Assembly: GCA_016713505.1 (NCBI GenBank)
Contig: JADJPA010000001.1
Span: 806,001-870,000 of the forward strand
Source of the DNA: Candidatus Competibacteraceae bacterium
GTDB taxonomy: Bacteria > Pseudomonadota > Gammaproteobacteria > Competibacterales > Competibacteraceae
Direction: 5' to 3'
DNA: 64,000 nt
The translations under genes and the position numbers were made by a program. Below are positions 32,893 to 39,952 of this stretch, piece after piece (the first letter of the stretch is position 1; the number at the start of each line of letters is the position of its first letter). Below the pieces are notes generated by a model. That model did no database searches, was not told the origin of the DNA, and worked only from the letters and a program-made list of their open reading frames with translations.

Positions 32893-34196
32893 GGCCGCGC
32901 CGGGATGCGGTACTCGGCCGACCGGGCATGAGCGGTCAGGCCCTCGCCGCGCGCCAGGATCGACGCGGTGCGGCCCAGCGCGGCGGCGCCCGCCGGCGAA
33001 CAGTGAATCAGGCTGGTGCGCTTCTGAAAATCGTACACGCCCAGCGGCGAGGAAAAGCGGGCGGTGCGCGAGGTCGGCAGCACATGATTGGGGCCGGCGC
33101 AGTAATCGCCCAAAGCCTCAGCGGTGTAACGACCCAAGAAAATCGCTCCGGCATGACGGATCAGCGGCAGCAGTTCCTGGGGTTTTTCCACCGATAATTC
33201 CAAATGTTCGGGGGCGATGAAATTGACGATTTGCGCGGCTTCTTCCAGATTGAGCGCTTGAATTAGCGCGGCTCGCCGGTTTAGGGAGGCGGCGATGATG
33301 TCCCGCCGTTCCATCGCCGGCAGCAACCGTTCGGCACTGACCGCGACGCGATCCAGAAACGCGGCGTCCGGGCTGATCAGGATGGGTTGGGCATCCTCAT
33401 CGTGTTCGGCCTGCGAGAACAAATCCATCGCGACCCAATCGGGATCGGTCTGGCCATCGCAGACGATCAGAATTTCCGACGGACCGGCGATCATGTCGAT
33501 GCCGACCGTACCGAAAACCTGACGCTTGGCGGCAGCGACGTAAATGTTGCCCGGTCCGACGATTTTATCCACGCGCGGTATGGTGGCGGTGCCGTAGGCC
33601 AGCGCCGCCACCGCTTGCGCCCCGCCGATGGCGAACACCCGATCCACCCCGGCCACGGCGGCGGCGGCCAGCACCAGGTCGTTGAGATCGCCGTTGGGAG
33701 CCGGCGCCACCATCACGATTTCCGGGACGCCGGCCACCTTGGCCGGAAGGGCGTTCATCAGCACCGAGGACGGATAGGCCGCCTTGCCGCCTGGGACGTA
33801 CAGGCCGACCCGATCCAGCGCTGTGACCTGTTGGCCGAGCGTGGTGCCGTCGGGTTCGGTGAAGCTCCAGGAGTCCTGTTTCTGTCGTTCCGCATAAGCG
33901 CGAATCCGGGCGGCGGCGATTTCCAGCGCCGCGCGCTGGGTGGCGGGAATATCGGCCAGCGCCCGTTGCAACCGGGCGGCGGAGATTTCCAGATCGGCGG
34001 CCCGGACGGCGGCTGTTCGGTCGAAGCGCTGCGTGAATTCCAGCAGGGCCTCATCGCCTCGCGCTCGGACTTGCGCGAGAATTTCGCGCACCGTGGCGGT
34101 CACGGCTTCATCCGCGACGCCTTCCCAAGCGGTCAGGGTTTGCAGGCGCGACCAGAAATCGGGCTGAGCGGTATTCAAGCGTTGGATGGCGGGCAT
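32889..34196 (-). CDS. hisD: Histidinol dehydrogenase
   Basis: A 435-residue zinc enzyme catalysing the last two oxidations to histidine. The NAD-binding region is visible as YVPGGKAAYPSSVLMNALPA, with AGPSEILIV and SQAEHDEDAQ (zinc and catalytic histidine region) and FIAPEHLEL with a catalytic Glu/His pair. ATG 34196 gives the usual family length; an in-frame TTG 60 bases upstream would add an unlikely Pro/Ser-rich extension. It overlaps hisC and follows hisG by 60 bases. Confidence 0.96.
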   Translation of the reverse strand: MPAIQRLNTAQPDFWSRLQTLTAWEGVADEAVTATVREILAQVRARGDEALLEFTQRFDRTAAVRAADLEISAARLQRALADIPATQRAALEIAAARIRAYAERQKQDSWSFTEPDGTTLGQQVTALDRVGLYVPGGKAAYPSSVLMNALPAKVAGVPEIVMVAPAPNGDLNDLVLAAAAVAGVDRVFAIGGAQAVAALAYGTATIPRVDKIVGPGNIYVAAAKRQVFGTVGIDMIAGPSEILIVCDGQTDPDWVAMDLFSQAEHDEDAQPILISPDAAFLDRVAVSAERLLPAMERRDIIAASLNRRAALIQALNLEEAAQIVNFIAPEHLELSVEKPQELLPLIRHAGAIFLGRYTAEALGDYCAGPNHVLPTSRTARFSSPLGVYDFQKRTSLIHCSPAGAAALGRTASILARGEGLTAHARSAEYRIPARP

Positions 34197-34256
34197 GATC
34201 GAAGCTTCAGGCGGTGTGTTCCCGGTCGGACTGGGAGCGGAGTGGGGAAGGCTCAA

Positions 34257-34889
34257 TCAAGCGGTTACCGCGGCGGCCATGCGCGCCATGATCGCCTTGA
34301 TCCGGGCGTGCTTCATTTTCATGGCCGCCTTGTTGACGATCAACCGCGAGCTGATGTCCGCGATGTGTTCCAGTGGCAGCAAACCATTGGCTTTCAAGGT
34401 GTTGCCAGTATCCACCACATCGACGATGTAATCCGCCAACCCCACCAGCGGCGCCAGCTCCATCGAGCCGTACAATTTAATCACTTCCACCTGCCGGCCC
34501 CGATCGGCGAAATAACGCCGGGTGGTGTTGACGAACTTGGTGGCGATGCGCGGGCGGCTCCAGCGGGAAGGGCGCTCGGGATGACCGGCGACCATCAGCC
34601 GGCAGCGGGCGATCTTCAAGTCGAGCGGTTCGTACAGCCCCTCACCGCCGTGCTCCAGCAACACATCCTTGCCGGCCACGCCGAGATCGGCGGCGCCGTA
34701 TTGGACGTAGGTCGGCACGTCGGTGGCGCGGATGATGACCAACTTCACGTCCGGCTGGTCGGTGTCGAGGATCAGCTTGCGGCTGGTTTCGGGATCGTCG
34801 GTCGGCACGATGCCCGCCGCCGCCAGCAGCGGCAGGGTCTCCTTGAAAATACGGCCCTTGGACAGGGCGATGGTCAGCGGTGCGGTCAT
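34257..34889 (-). CDS. hisG: ATP phosphoribosyltransferase, short form
   Basis: A 210-residue HisG of the short type, the committed step of histidine synthesis (ATP plus PRPP). Typical features are the N-terminal IALSKGRIFKE, the ADLGVAGKDVL segment, and the PRPP-binding loop DIVDT-like stretch (YIVDVVDTGNTLKANGL). The C-terminal regulatory ACT-like domain of long HisG is missing, so a HisZ partner is expected elsewhere in the genome. The ATG at 34889 was selected because it starts the conserved domain. Confidence 0.95.
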   Translation of the reverse strand: MTAPLTIALSKGRIFKETLPLLAAAGIVPTDDPETSRKLILDTDQPDVKLVIIRATDVPTYVQYGAADLGVAGKDVLLEHGGEGLYEPLDLKIARCRLMVAGHPERPSRWSRPRIATKFVNTTRRYFADRGRQVEVIKLYGSMELAPLVGLADYIVDVVDTGNTLKANGLLPLEHIADISSRLIVNKAAMKMKHARIKAIMARMAAAVTA

Positions 34890-34900
34890 GGCGGCGTCAG

Positions 34901-36160
34901 TCAACCGGGCGTGCGGCGGATGCGCGCCCCCAGGTGCGACAGTTTCTCCTCGATGCAATCGTAGCCGCGATCGATGTGATAGATGCGGTCCAGCACGGTA
35001 TCGCCGTCCGCGACCAACGCCGCCAGAATCAAGCTGGCCGAGGCGCGCAGGTCGGTGGCCATCACCGGCGCGCCGGTCAGTTTGGGCACGCCGATACTGA
35101 CGGCGGTGTTGCCTTCCAGTTCGATTTGCGCGCCCATGCGTTGCAGTTCGTTGACGTGCATGAAGCGGTTCTCAAAAACCGTTTCGGTGATCATGCCAAC
35201 ACCGTCGGCGACGGCGTTGAGGGCCACGAACTGAGCCTGCATGTCGGTGGGGAAGGCCGGATAGGGCGCGGTGCGGATGCGGACCGCTTTGAGGCGACGG
35301 TCCGTCATGTCGGCTTCGATCCAGTCGGGGCCGGTGTTGACCTGAGCGCCGGCTTCCTCCAGTTTCAGCAGCACCGCTTCCAGAATGTCCGGGCGGGTAT
35401 CCTTGACCCGGACCCGGCCGCCGGTGATCGCGCCCGCCAGCAGGTAGGTGCCGGTTTCGATGCGGTCCGGCAGCACCTGATAGTGGGTGCCGTGGAGCTG
35501 TTCGACGCCTTCGACCACCAGGGTATCGGTGCCGGCGCCGTCGATTTTGGCGCCCATGGCGGTGAGGCAGTCGGCCAGATCGACCACTTCGGGTTCGCGG
35601 GCGGCGTTCTCGATGATGGTGGTGCCCCGCGCCAGCACGGCGGCCATCAGCAGGTTTTCGGTGCCGGTCACCGTGACCAGGTCCAGCACGATGTGCGCCC
35701 CTTTCAGGCGGTCGGCGCGGGCGCGGATGTAGCCGTTCTCGACCTTGATCTCGGCGCCCATCGCCTCCAGGCCCTTGATGTGCAAATTCACCGGCCGCGA
35801 CCCGATGGCGCAGCCGCCCGGCAGGGAGACTTCGGCTTGACCGAAGCGCGCCACCAGCGGACCCAACACCAAAATCGAGGCGCGCATGGTCCGCACCAGT
35901 TCGTAGGGGGCTTGAAAGGTTTGAATGGAGCGCGGGTCGACCTGGATGTTCATCCGCTCGTCCACCACCAGATCCACGCCCATGCGACCCAGCAGTTCCA
36001 TGGTGGTGGTCACATCCTGTAAATGCGGAACATTGCTGATGATCACCGGGCCGTCGGCCAGCAGGGTGGCGGCCAGGATGGGCAACACCGCATTCTTGGC
36101 GCCGGAAGCGCGCAGTTCGCCGTGCAGCGGAACGCCGCCGTTGATAATCAATTTGCTCAT
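34901..36160 (-). CDS. murA: UDP-N-acetylglucosamine 1-carboxyvinyltransferase
   Basis: A 419-residue enzyme adding enolpyruvate to UDP-GlcNAc, the first committed step of peptidoglycan synthesis and the target of fosfomycin. The N-terminal GELRASGAKNAVLP and the catalytic Cys in PGGCAIGSRPVNLH (about residue 116) are present, so the enzyme should be fosfomycin-sensitive in principle. Later, RASASLILAALVADG is the conserved C-terminal segment. It sits between hisG and ibaG as in many gammaproteobacteria. Confidence 0.97.
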   Translation of the reverse strand: MSKLIINGGVPLHGELRASGAKNAVLPILAATLLADGPVIISNVPHLQDVTTTMELLGRMGVDLVVDERMNIQVDPRSIQTFQAPYELVRTMRASILVLGPLVARFGQAEVSLPGGCAIGSRPVNLHIKGLEAMGAEIKVENGYIRARADRLKGAHIVLDLVTVTGTENLLMAAVLARGTTIIENAAREPEVVDLADCLTAMGAKIDGAGTDTLVVEGVEQLHGTHYQVLPDRIETGTYLLAGAITGGRVRVKDTRPDILEAVLLKLEEAGAQVNTGPDWIEADMTDRRLKAVRIRTAPYPAFPTDMQAQFVALNAVADGVGMITETVFENRFMHVNELQRMGAQIELEGNTAVSIGVPKLTGAPVMATDLRASASLILAALVADGDTVLDRIYHIDRGYDCIEEKLSHLGARIRRTPG

Positions 36161-36176
36161 GGAAATGGTTTGCCGG

Positions 36177-36422
36177 TCAGGTTAATTGCTGGCGCCAGAC
36201 ATCCGGCGTGTAGGTTTTGAGGGACAAGGCGTGAATTTCTTCGCGTTCCATTCGCCCGCCCAAGGCGGCGTATACCAGCCGGTGTTGTTGCAGCAGCGAT
36301 TTGCCAGCGAAGTCCTGGCTGATGACCACGGCTTCGAAATGCACCCCGTCAGCGCCACTCACCAGGGCTCGGGCGCCGGGCAGATGCTGTTCGATCAATT
36401 TCTCGATGTCTTGGGCTTGCAT
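36177..36422 (-). CDS. ibaG: BolA family protein (IbaG-type)
   Basis: An 81-residue BolA-fold protein. The hallmark region FAGKSLLQQHRLVYAALGGRM and the downstream EEIHALSLKTYTPDVW tail match IbaG/YrbA proteins, which partner monothiol glutaredoxins in iron-sulfur trafficking and acid stress. The His of the QHRLVY motif is the expected cluster ligand. The gene starts at ATG 36422 and lies between the mla operon and murA, the usual place for ibaG. Confidence 0.9.
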   Translation of the reverse strand: MQAQDIEKLIEQHLPGARALVSGADGVHFEAVVISQDFAGKSLLQQHRLVYAALGGRMEREEIHALSLKTYTPDVWRQQLT

Positions 36423-36504
36423 GGCACAACCAAAGGTAAGGGTTCTAAGAATGAAAGCGGCGGGGCGGTGACTGAAAAAACGCGCGCTCGCCAGGTCGGC
36501 TTCT

Positions 36505-36804
36505 TCACGCGCCGGGCAGCAGCGTTTCCAGGTCGACAACCTCGATGATCGCCCGCATTTGCGCCGGAACGTTGGTGAAAAGTAGCACCTGCTGGCGCTG
36601 CTGGGCCTCGCGCAACCATTCCACCAACAGCGCCACGCCCGCGCTGTTGGAGCGCCGCACGCCGCCCAGATCGACGCGCGAGATCGACTCATCCAACAGC
36701 GGCGTTTCAGCGCGCTCCCACAGCTCCGCGACCGAATCGAAATCCAGCTCGCCGCGAACCCGCAGCGTGTCGCCGACGCATTCCGCCGTTGCGGTAGCCA
36801 TCAT
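36505..36804 (-). CDS. mlaB: STAS-domain protein MlaB of the Mla phospholipid transporter
   Basis: A 99-residue STAS-domain protein that binds the MlaF ATPase and modulates the MlaFEDB complex. The core features are the central GELDFDSVAELWE helix region, the ISRVDLGGVRRSNSAGVALLVEWL segment with the conserved Ser-Ala-Gly motif of STAS domains, and the LLFTNVPAQMRAII strand-helix. Its ATG overlaps the mlaC stop (ATGATGG). Confidence 0.88.
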   Translation of the reverse strand: MMATATAECVGDTLRVRGELDFDSVAELWERAETPLLDESISRVDLGGVRRSNSAGVALLVEWLREAQQRQQVLLFTNVPAQMRAIIEVVDLETLLPGA

Positions 36805-37406
36805 CGGGCGGGCTGCGCGTTGCGCTGGCGCAGGTCGGCGATCACCGCGTCCATGCCGCTGGCGCGAATCCGGTCGGCGAACGTGCCGCGGTAGTTGGTG
36901 ACCAAGCTGATGCCGTCGACGGTCACATCGTAAACTTTCCAGGCGTCGTCACCGCGATGCATGTTGTAGCTGATCTGAATCGGTTGGCCGGTTTTGGGCC
37001 GGACCTCGGTTTTGACCGTCGCCTCATCGCCGGCCGGCGCGCCGGCTTGCGGCAGCGGATGGATGGTTTCGTCGGAGTATTCCAGCAGCGCCTTGGCATA
37101 GGTCCGCACCAGCAGCGTGCGAAATTCTTCAGTGAACTGGCCGCGCTGTTCGGGGGTGGCTTGTTGCCAGGCCCGGCCCAACACCCAGCGCGACATCAGT
37201 TCAAAATCAAAATTCGGCAACACGATCTGGTTGACCAGCTCGTAAATCCGGCCCGGCTCGCGCTCGATGGTGGCCCGATTGGCGCGCAGGGCCTCCAGCA
37301 TCCGCGTTGAGGTGTCCTGAACGACCGCCTCGGGCGGCGCGGCGGCATGAACCGCGCCGCAGCCTAGTGTCAGTAACAGCAGACAGAGGGCAATACTACG
37401 TCTCAT
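36801..37406 (-). CDS. mlaC: Periplasmic phospholipid-binding protein MlaC
   Basis: A 201-residue protein with a signal peptide (about residues 1-21, ending VHA) and the MlaC/Ttg2D fold: VLPNFDFELMSRWVLGRAW near residue 68, FTEEFRTLLVRTYAKALLEY, and the C-terminal DGISLVTNYRGTFADRI. It ferries phospholipids across the periplasm between the outer-membrane MlaA complex and MlaFEDB. An AGGAG ribosome-binding site precedes the ATG. Confidence 0.94.
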   Translation of the reverse strand: MRRSIALCLLLLTLGCGAVHAAAPPEAVVQDTSTRMLEALRANRATIEREPGRIYELVNQIVLPNFDFELMSRWVLGRAWQQATPEQRGQFTEEFRTLLVRTYAKALLEYSDETIHPLPQAGAPAGDEATVKTEVRPKTGQPIQISYNMHRGDDAWKVYDVTVDGISLVTNYRGTFADRIRASGMDAVIADLRQRNAQPAR

Positions 37407-37484
37407 GGTACAACGACTCCTAACGGGTCAATGACGCAACCGGGCGGTTTCGGCCGATGAACAAACGACTTGGCGCGCGGGAGC

Positions 37485-37964
37485 TCAAGGCGTTTTGGCC
37501 GGCGGCTCGCCCGAGGCGGCGTTGGTGAACATCCGGCCGATCAGTTTTTCCAGCACCAGCGCCGATTGCGTCAGCTTCAAGGTGCTGCCGTTCTTAAGAT
37601 GATCGTCCATGCCGCCCGGTTCCAAGCCGACATATTGTTCCCCCAGCAAACCGGAGGTGAGGATGCTGGCGCTCGAATCCGTCGGTAGCCGGTCGTATTG
37701 GGGTTCGATGGACAGCGTGACCAGCGCTTCAAAGCTTTGGGGGTCCAGGTCGATGCCGGTCACGCGGCCGATCCGCACGCCGGCCAGGGTGACCGGCGCA
37801 CGGATTTTGAGACCGCCGATGTTCTCGAAACGGGCCGTCACGCGATAGCCCTTGTCTTCACCGATGCGGGCGATATCGCTGACCTTGAGCGCCAGCAGCA
37901 GAAAGGCCGCCAACCCCAGGACAACGAAAATGCCCACCATAAGCTCCAAATGCTTTTGACGCAT
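37485..37964 (-). CDS. mlaD: MCE-domain protein MlaD
   Basis: A 159-residue single-MCE-domain protein anchored by an N-terminal helix (VGIFVVLGLAAFLLLAL). The MCE signature region, FENIGGLKIRAPVTLAGVRIGRV, and the typical GLLGEQYVGLEPG are present. It forms a hexameric periplasmic ring on the MlaE permease. The open frame extends further upstream, but ATG 37964, two bases after the mlaE stop, starts the real protein. Confidence 0.94.
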   Translation of the reverse strand: MRQKHLELMVGIFVVLGLAAFLLLALKVSDIARIGEDKGYRVTARFENIGGLKIRAPVTLAGVRIGRVTGIDLDPQSFEALVTLSIEPQYDRLPTDSSASILTSGLLGEQYVGLEPGGMDDHLKNGSTLKLTQSALVLEKLIGRMFTNAASGEPPAKTP

Positions 37965-37966
37965 GA

Positions 37967-38752
37967 TCACCAAGCTCCAAACATCAGGGCGGTCAGCAGA
38001 AAATCCCAGCCCAGCACCGATAGTGAAGTGACCACCACGGTTTGGGTGGTGGCGAGACTGACCCCTCCCGAGGTCGGTTGTGCCTCGTAACCCTCGAACA
38101 GAGCGATCCAATTGGCCAAAACCGCGAAGACTAGGCTTTTGATGACGACCCCGTTACCGATATCTTCCCACAACAAGACCCTCGCTTGCATTTGCGCCCA
38201 GAACGCGCCGCCGTCCACGCCCAATTGCACGACGGACACCAAGTAGCCGCCCAGAATGCCGACCGCCGTGAAAATGGCCGTCAGCAAGGGCACCGCGATG
38301 AATCCGGCCAAAAAGCGCGGCGCCAGCACCCGCACGAAAGGATCGACCGCCATCATTTGCATGCTGGCCAGTTGCTCGGTGGCTTTCATCAGGCCGATTT
38401 CGGCGGTCAGCGCCGAGCCGGCCCGGCCGGCGTAGAGCAACGCGGTCAGCACCGGTCCCAGCTCTCGGATCAACGACAGCGCCACCACCGTGCCGAGCGA
38501 CGAGGTGGCGCCGAAATCCACCAGATTGGCATAGCCCTGCAAGCCCAGCACCATGCCCACGAACAAGCCCGACACCAGGACGATCGGCAGGGACAGCACG
38601 CCGACCGCGTGCAGTTGTCTGACCAGCAGGCCGGGGCGTTGGAACAGGAAGACCAGCGCTCCCAACAGGCGCAGAAAGAACAGATTGGCCCGTCCCAGCG
38701 CGGTCAGTCTATCCAGGACGAACCGACCTAGCTTTTCCGGGGCGGCCGTCAT
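37967..38752 (-). CDS. mlaE: MlaE permease of the phospholipid ABC transporter
   Basis: A 261-residue integral membrane permease. Family features include the GVLSLPIVLVSGLFVGMVLGLQGY helix, the EIGLMKATEQL coupling region, and a C-terminal GWDFLLTALMF. It works with MlaF (ATPase), MlaD and MlaB in lipid trafficking between the outer and inner membranes. ATG 38752 overlaps the mlaF stop by four bases. The further upstream open frame is not conserved. Confidence 0.95.
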   Translation of the reverse strand: MTAAPEKLGRFVLDRLTALGRANLFFLRLLGALVFLFQRPGLLVRQLHAVGVLSLPIVLVSGLFVGMVLGLQGYANLVDFGATSSLGTVVALSLIRELGPVLTALLYAGRAGSALTAEIGLMKATEQLASMQMMAVDPFVRVLAPRFLAGFIAVPLLTAIFTAVGILGGYLVSVVQLGVDGGAFWAQMQARVLLWEDIGNGVVIKSLVFAVLANWIALFEGYEAQPTSGGVSLATTQTVVVTSLSVLGWDFLLTALMFGAW

Positions 38753-39597
38753 GCCGAGGCCCGCAACAGCAAATCGGTTTCGTAAGGCGGCGCCGGATAA
38801 TGAAACGACATCGGCCCATCGGGCAAGGCGTGCATGAACTGATCGACCCAGGGCGAGGTCGAGCGGCTCAGTGCCTCGGGGGTGCCGTGTTCCACGACGT
38901 GGCCATCGGAGATCAGATACAGGTAATCGGCGATGGCGGCGGTTTCCTTGACATCGTGCGAGACGATGATGCTGGTAAGACAAAGGGCGTCGTTCAGGGT
39001 GCGGATCAGCTTGGTCAAGACGCCCATGGAAATCGGATCCTGACCGGCGAAAGGTTCGTCGTAGAGGACGATCATCGGATCGAGCGCGATGGCCCGCGCC
39101 AGCGCCACCCGGCGCGCCATGCCGCCGGAGAGCTCCGCCGGCATCAGAGCGCGAGCGCCGCGCAAGCCGACCGCTTCCAGCTTCATCAACACCAAGGTAT
39201 AAATCAGCGCTTCGGAGAGCCGGGTATGTTCCCGCAAGGGAAAAGCAACGTTGTCAAACACGCTCAAGTCGGTGAACAGCGCGCCGCTTTGAAAGAGCAT
39301 CCCCATGCGCTTTCGCAATTGATAAAGCTCCCGGCGTCCGAGTTCGGGAACGCGCAAGCCATCCACTTCGATCAGGCCGGCATCGGGGCGGATCTGACCG
39401 CCGATCAGCCGCAACAGCGTGGTCTTGCCGGTGCCGCTCGGCCCCATGATGGCGGTCACCTTGCCGCGCGGGATGTCGAGGTTCACATCCTGAAAAATGA
39501 CGCGCTCGCCGCGGCGGAAGGACAAGCCGCGCACGGTCACGAGTTGGCCGTTACAAGGCGGTGGCACGGCAGCGGAGTCTGAAGCGCTGGAAGGCAT
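38749..39597 (-). CDS. mlaF: ATPase MlaF of the phospholipid ABC transporter
   Basis: A 282-residue ABC ATPase with Walker A GPSGTGKTTLLRL (about residues 52-64), a signature motif ELSGGMARR, Walker B IVLYDEPFAGQDP, and the His of IIVSHDV. The C-terminal extension FHYPAPPYETDLLLRA is typical of MlaF. It is the first gene of the minus-strand mlaFEDCB-ibaG-murA-hisGDC run, so the promoter should lie upstream of 39597. Confidence 0.95.
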   Translation of the reverse strand: MPSSASDSAAVPPPCNGQLVTVRGLSFRRGERVIFQDVNLDIPRGKVTAIMGPSGTGKTTLLRLIGGQIRPDAGLIEVDGLRVPELGRRELYQLRKRMGMLFQSGALFTDLSVFDNVAFPLREHTRLSEALIYTLVLMKLEAVGLRGARALMPAELSGGMARRVALARAIALDPMIVLYDEPFAGQDPISMGVLTKLIRTLNDALCLTSIIVSHDVKETAAIADYLYLISDGHVVEHGTPEALSRSTSPWVDQFMHALPDGPMSFHYPAPPYETDLLLRASA

Positions 39598-39952
39598 TCC
39601 GAAAGAGAATTAACGGGTCGATGACGTGAATGAAGTTGGCGACGGCACGGGTTGTTGGCAGGGCGGGAAGGCGGTAGTTTCCGGCCAAGCCAACCGCAAG
39701 TCAATTCGCCGTCGTTTAAATTTAGCGGCGCTCGAACGAACGGGCTTGGCAATTTCCGACGGATGTGACTATCTTTAAAAGTCATGCGGACCCGCTTGCG
39801 ACCCACAAGCGTAGGAGTCTCTCTGGCGACAGCGTTCCTCAAGTGCTTTCCCGGTTTCAAGGGCTGGCTCGGCGGCTTGGGACGATTGATGCCGCGCCGG
39901 ACTCGGATCGGTTCGATGTTCACCCAACCACTGCTACAACGAAGGTAGGATC
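39598..39952. other. Divergent intergenic region between mlaF and ppdK
   Basis: A 355-base gap between the leftward mla operon and the rightward dikinase gene. It must carry both promoters. On the minus strand, TTGACT (39703-39698) resembles a -35 element for mlaF, although the matching -10 is weak. The centre (about 39710-39725, CGTTTAAATTTAGC) is locally A/T-rich. No plausible gene is present. Confidence 0.35.

Noticed and set aside
34880..36022. 380-codon plus-strand open frame opposite murA
   Set aside because: Antisense shadow of murA, with no recognisable domain.
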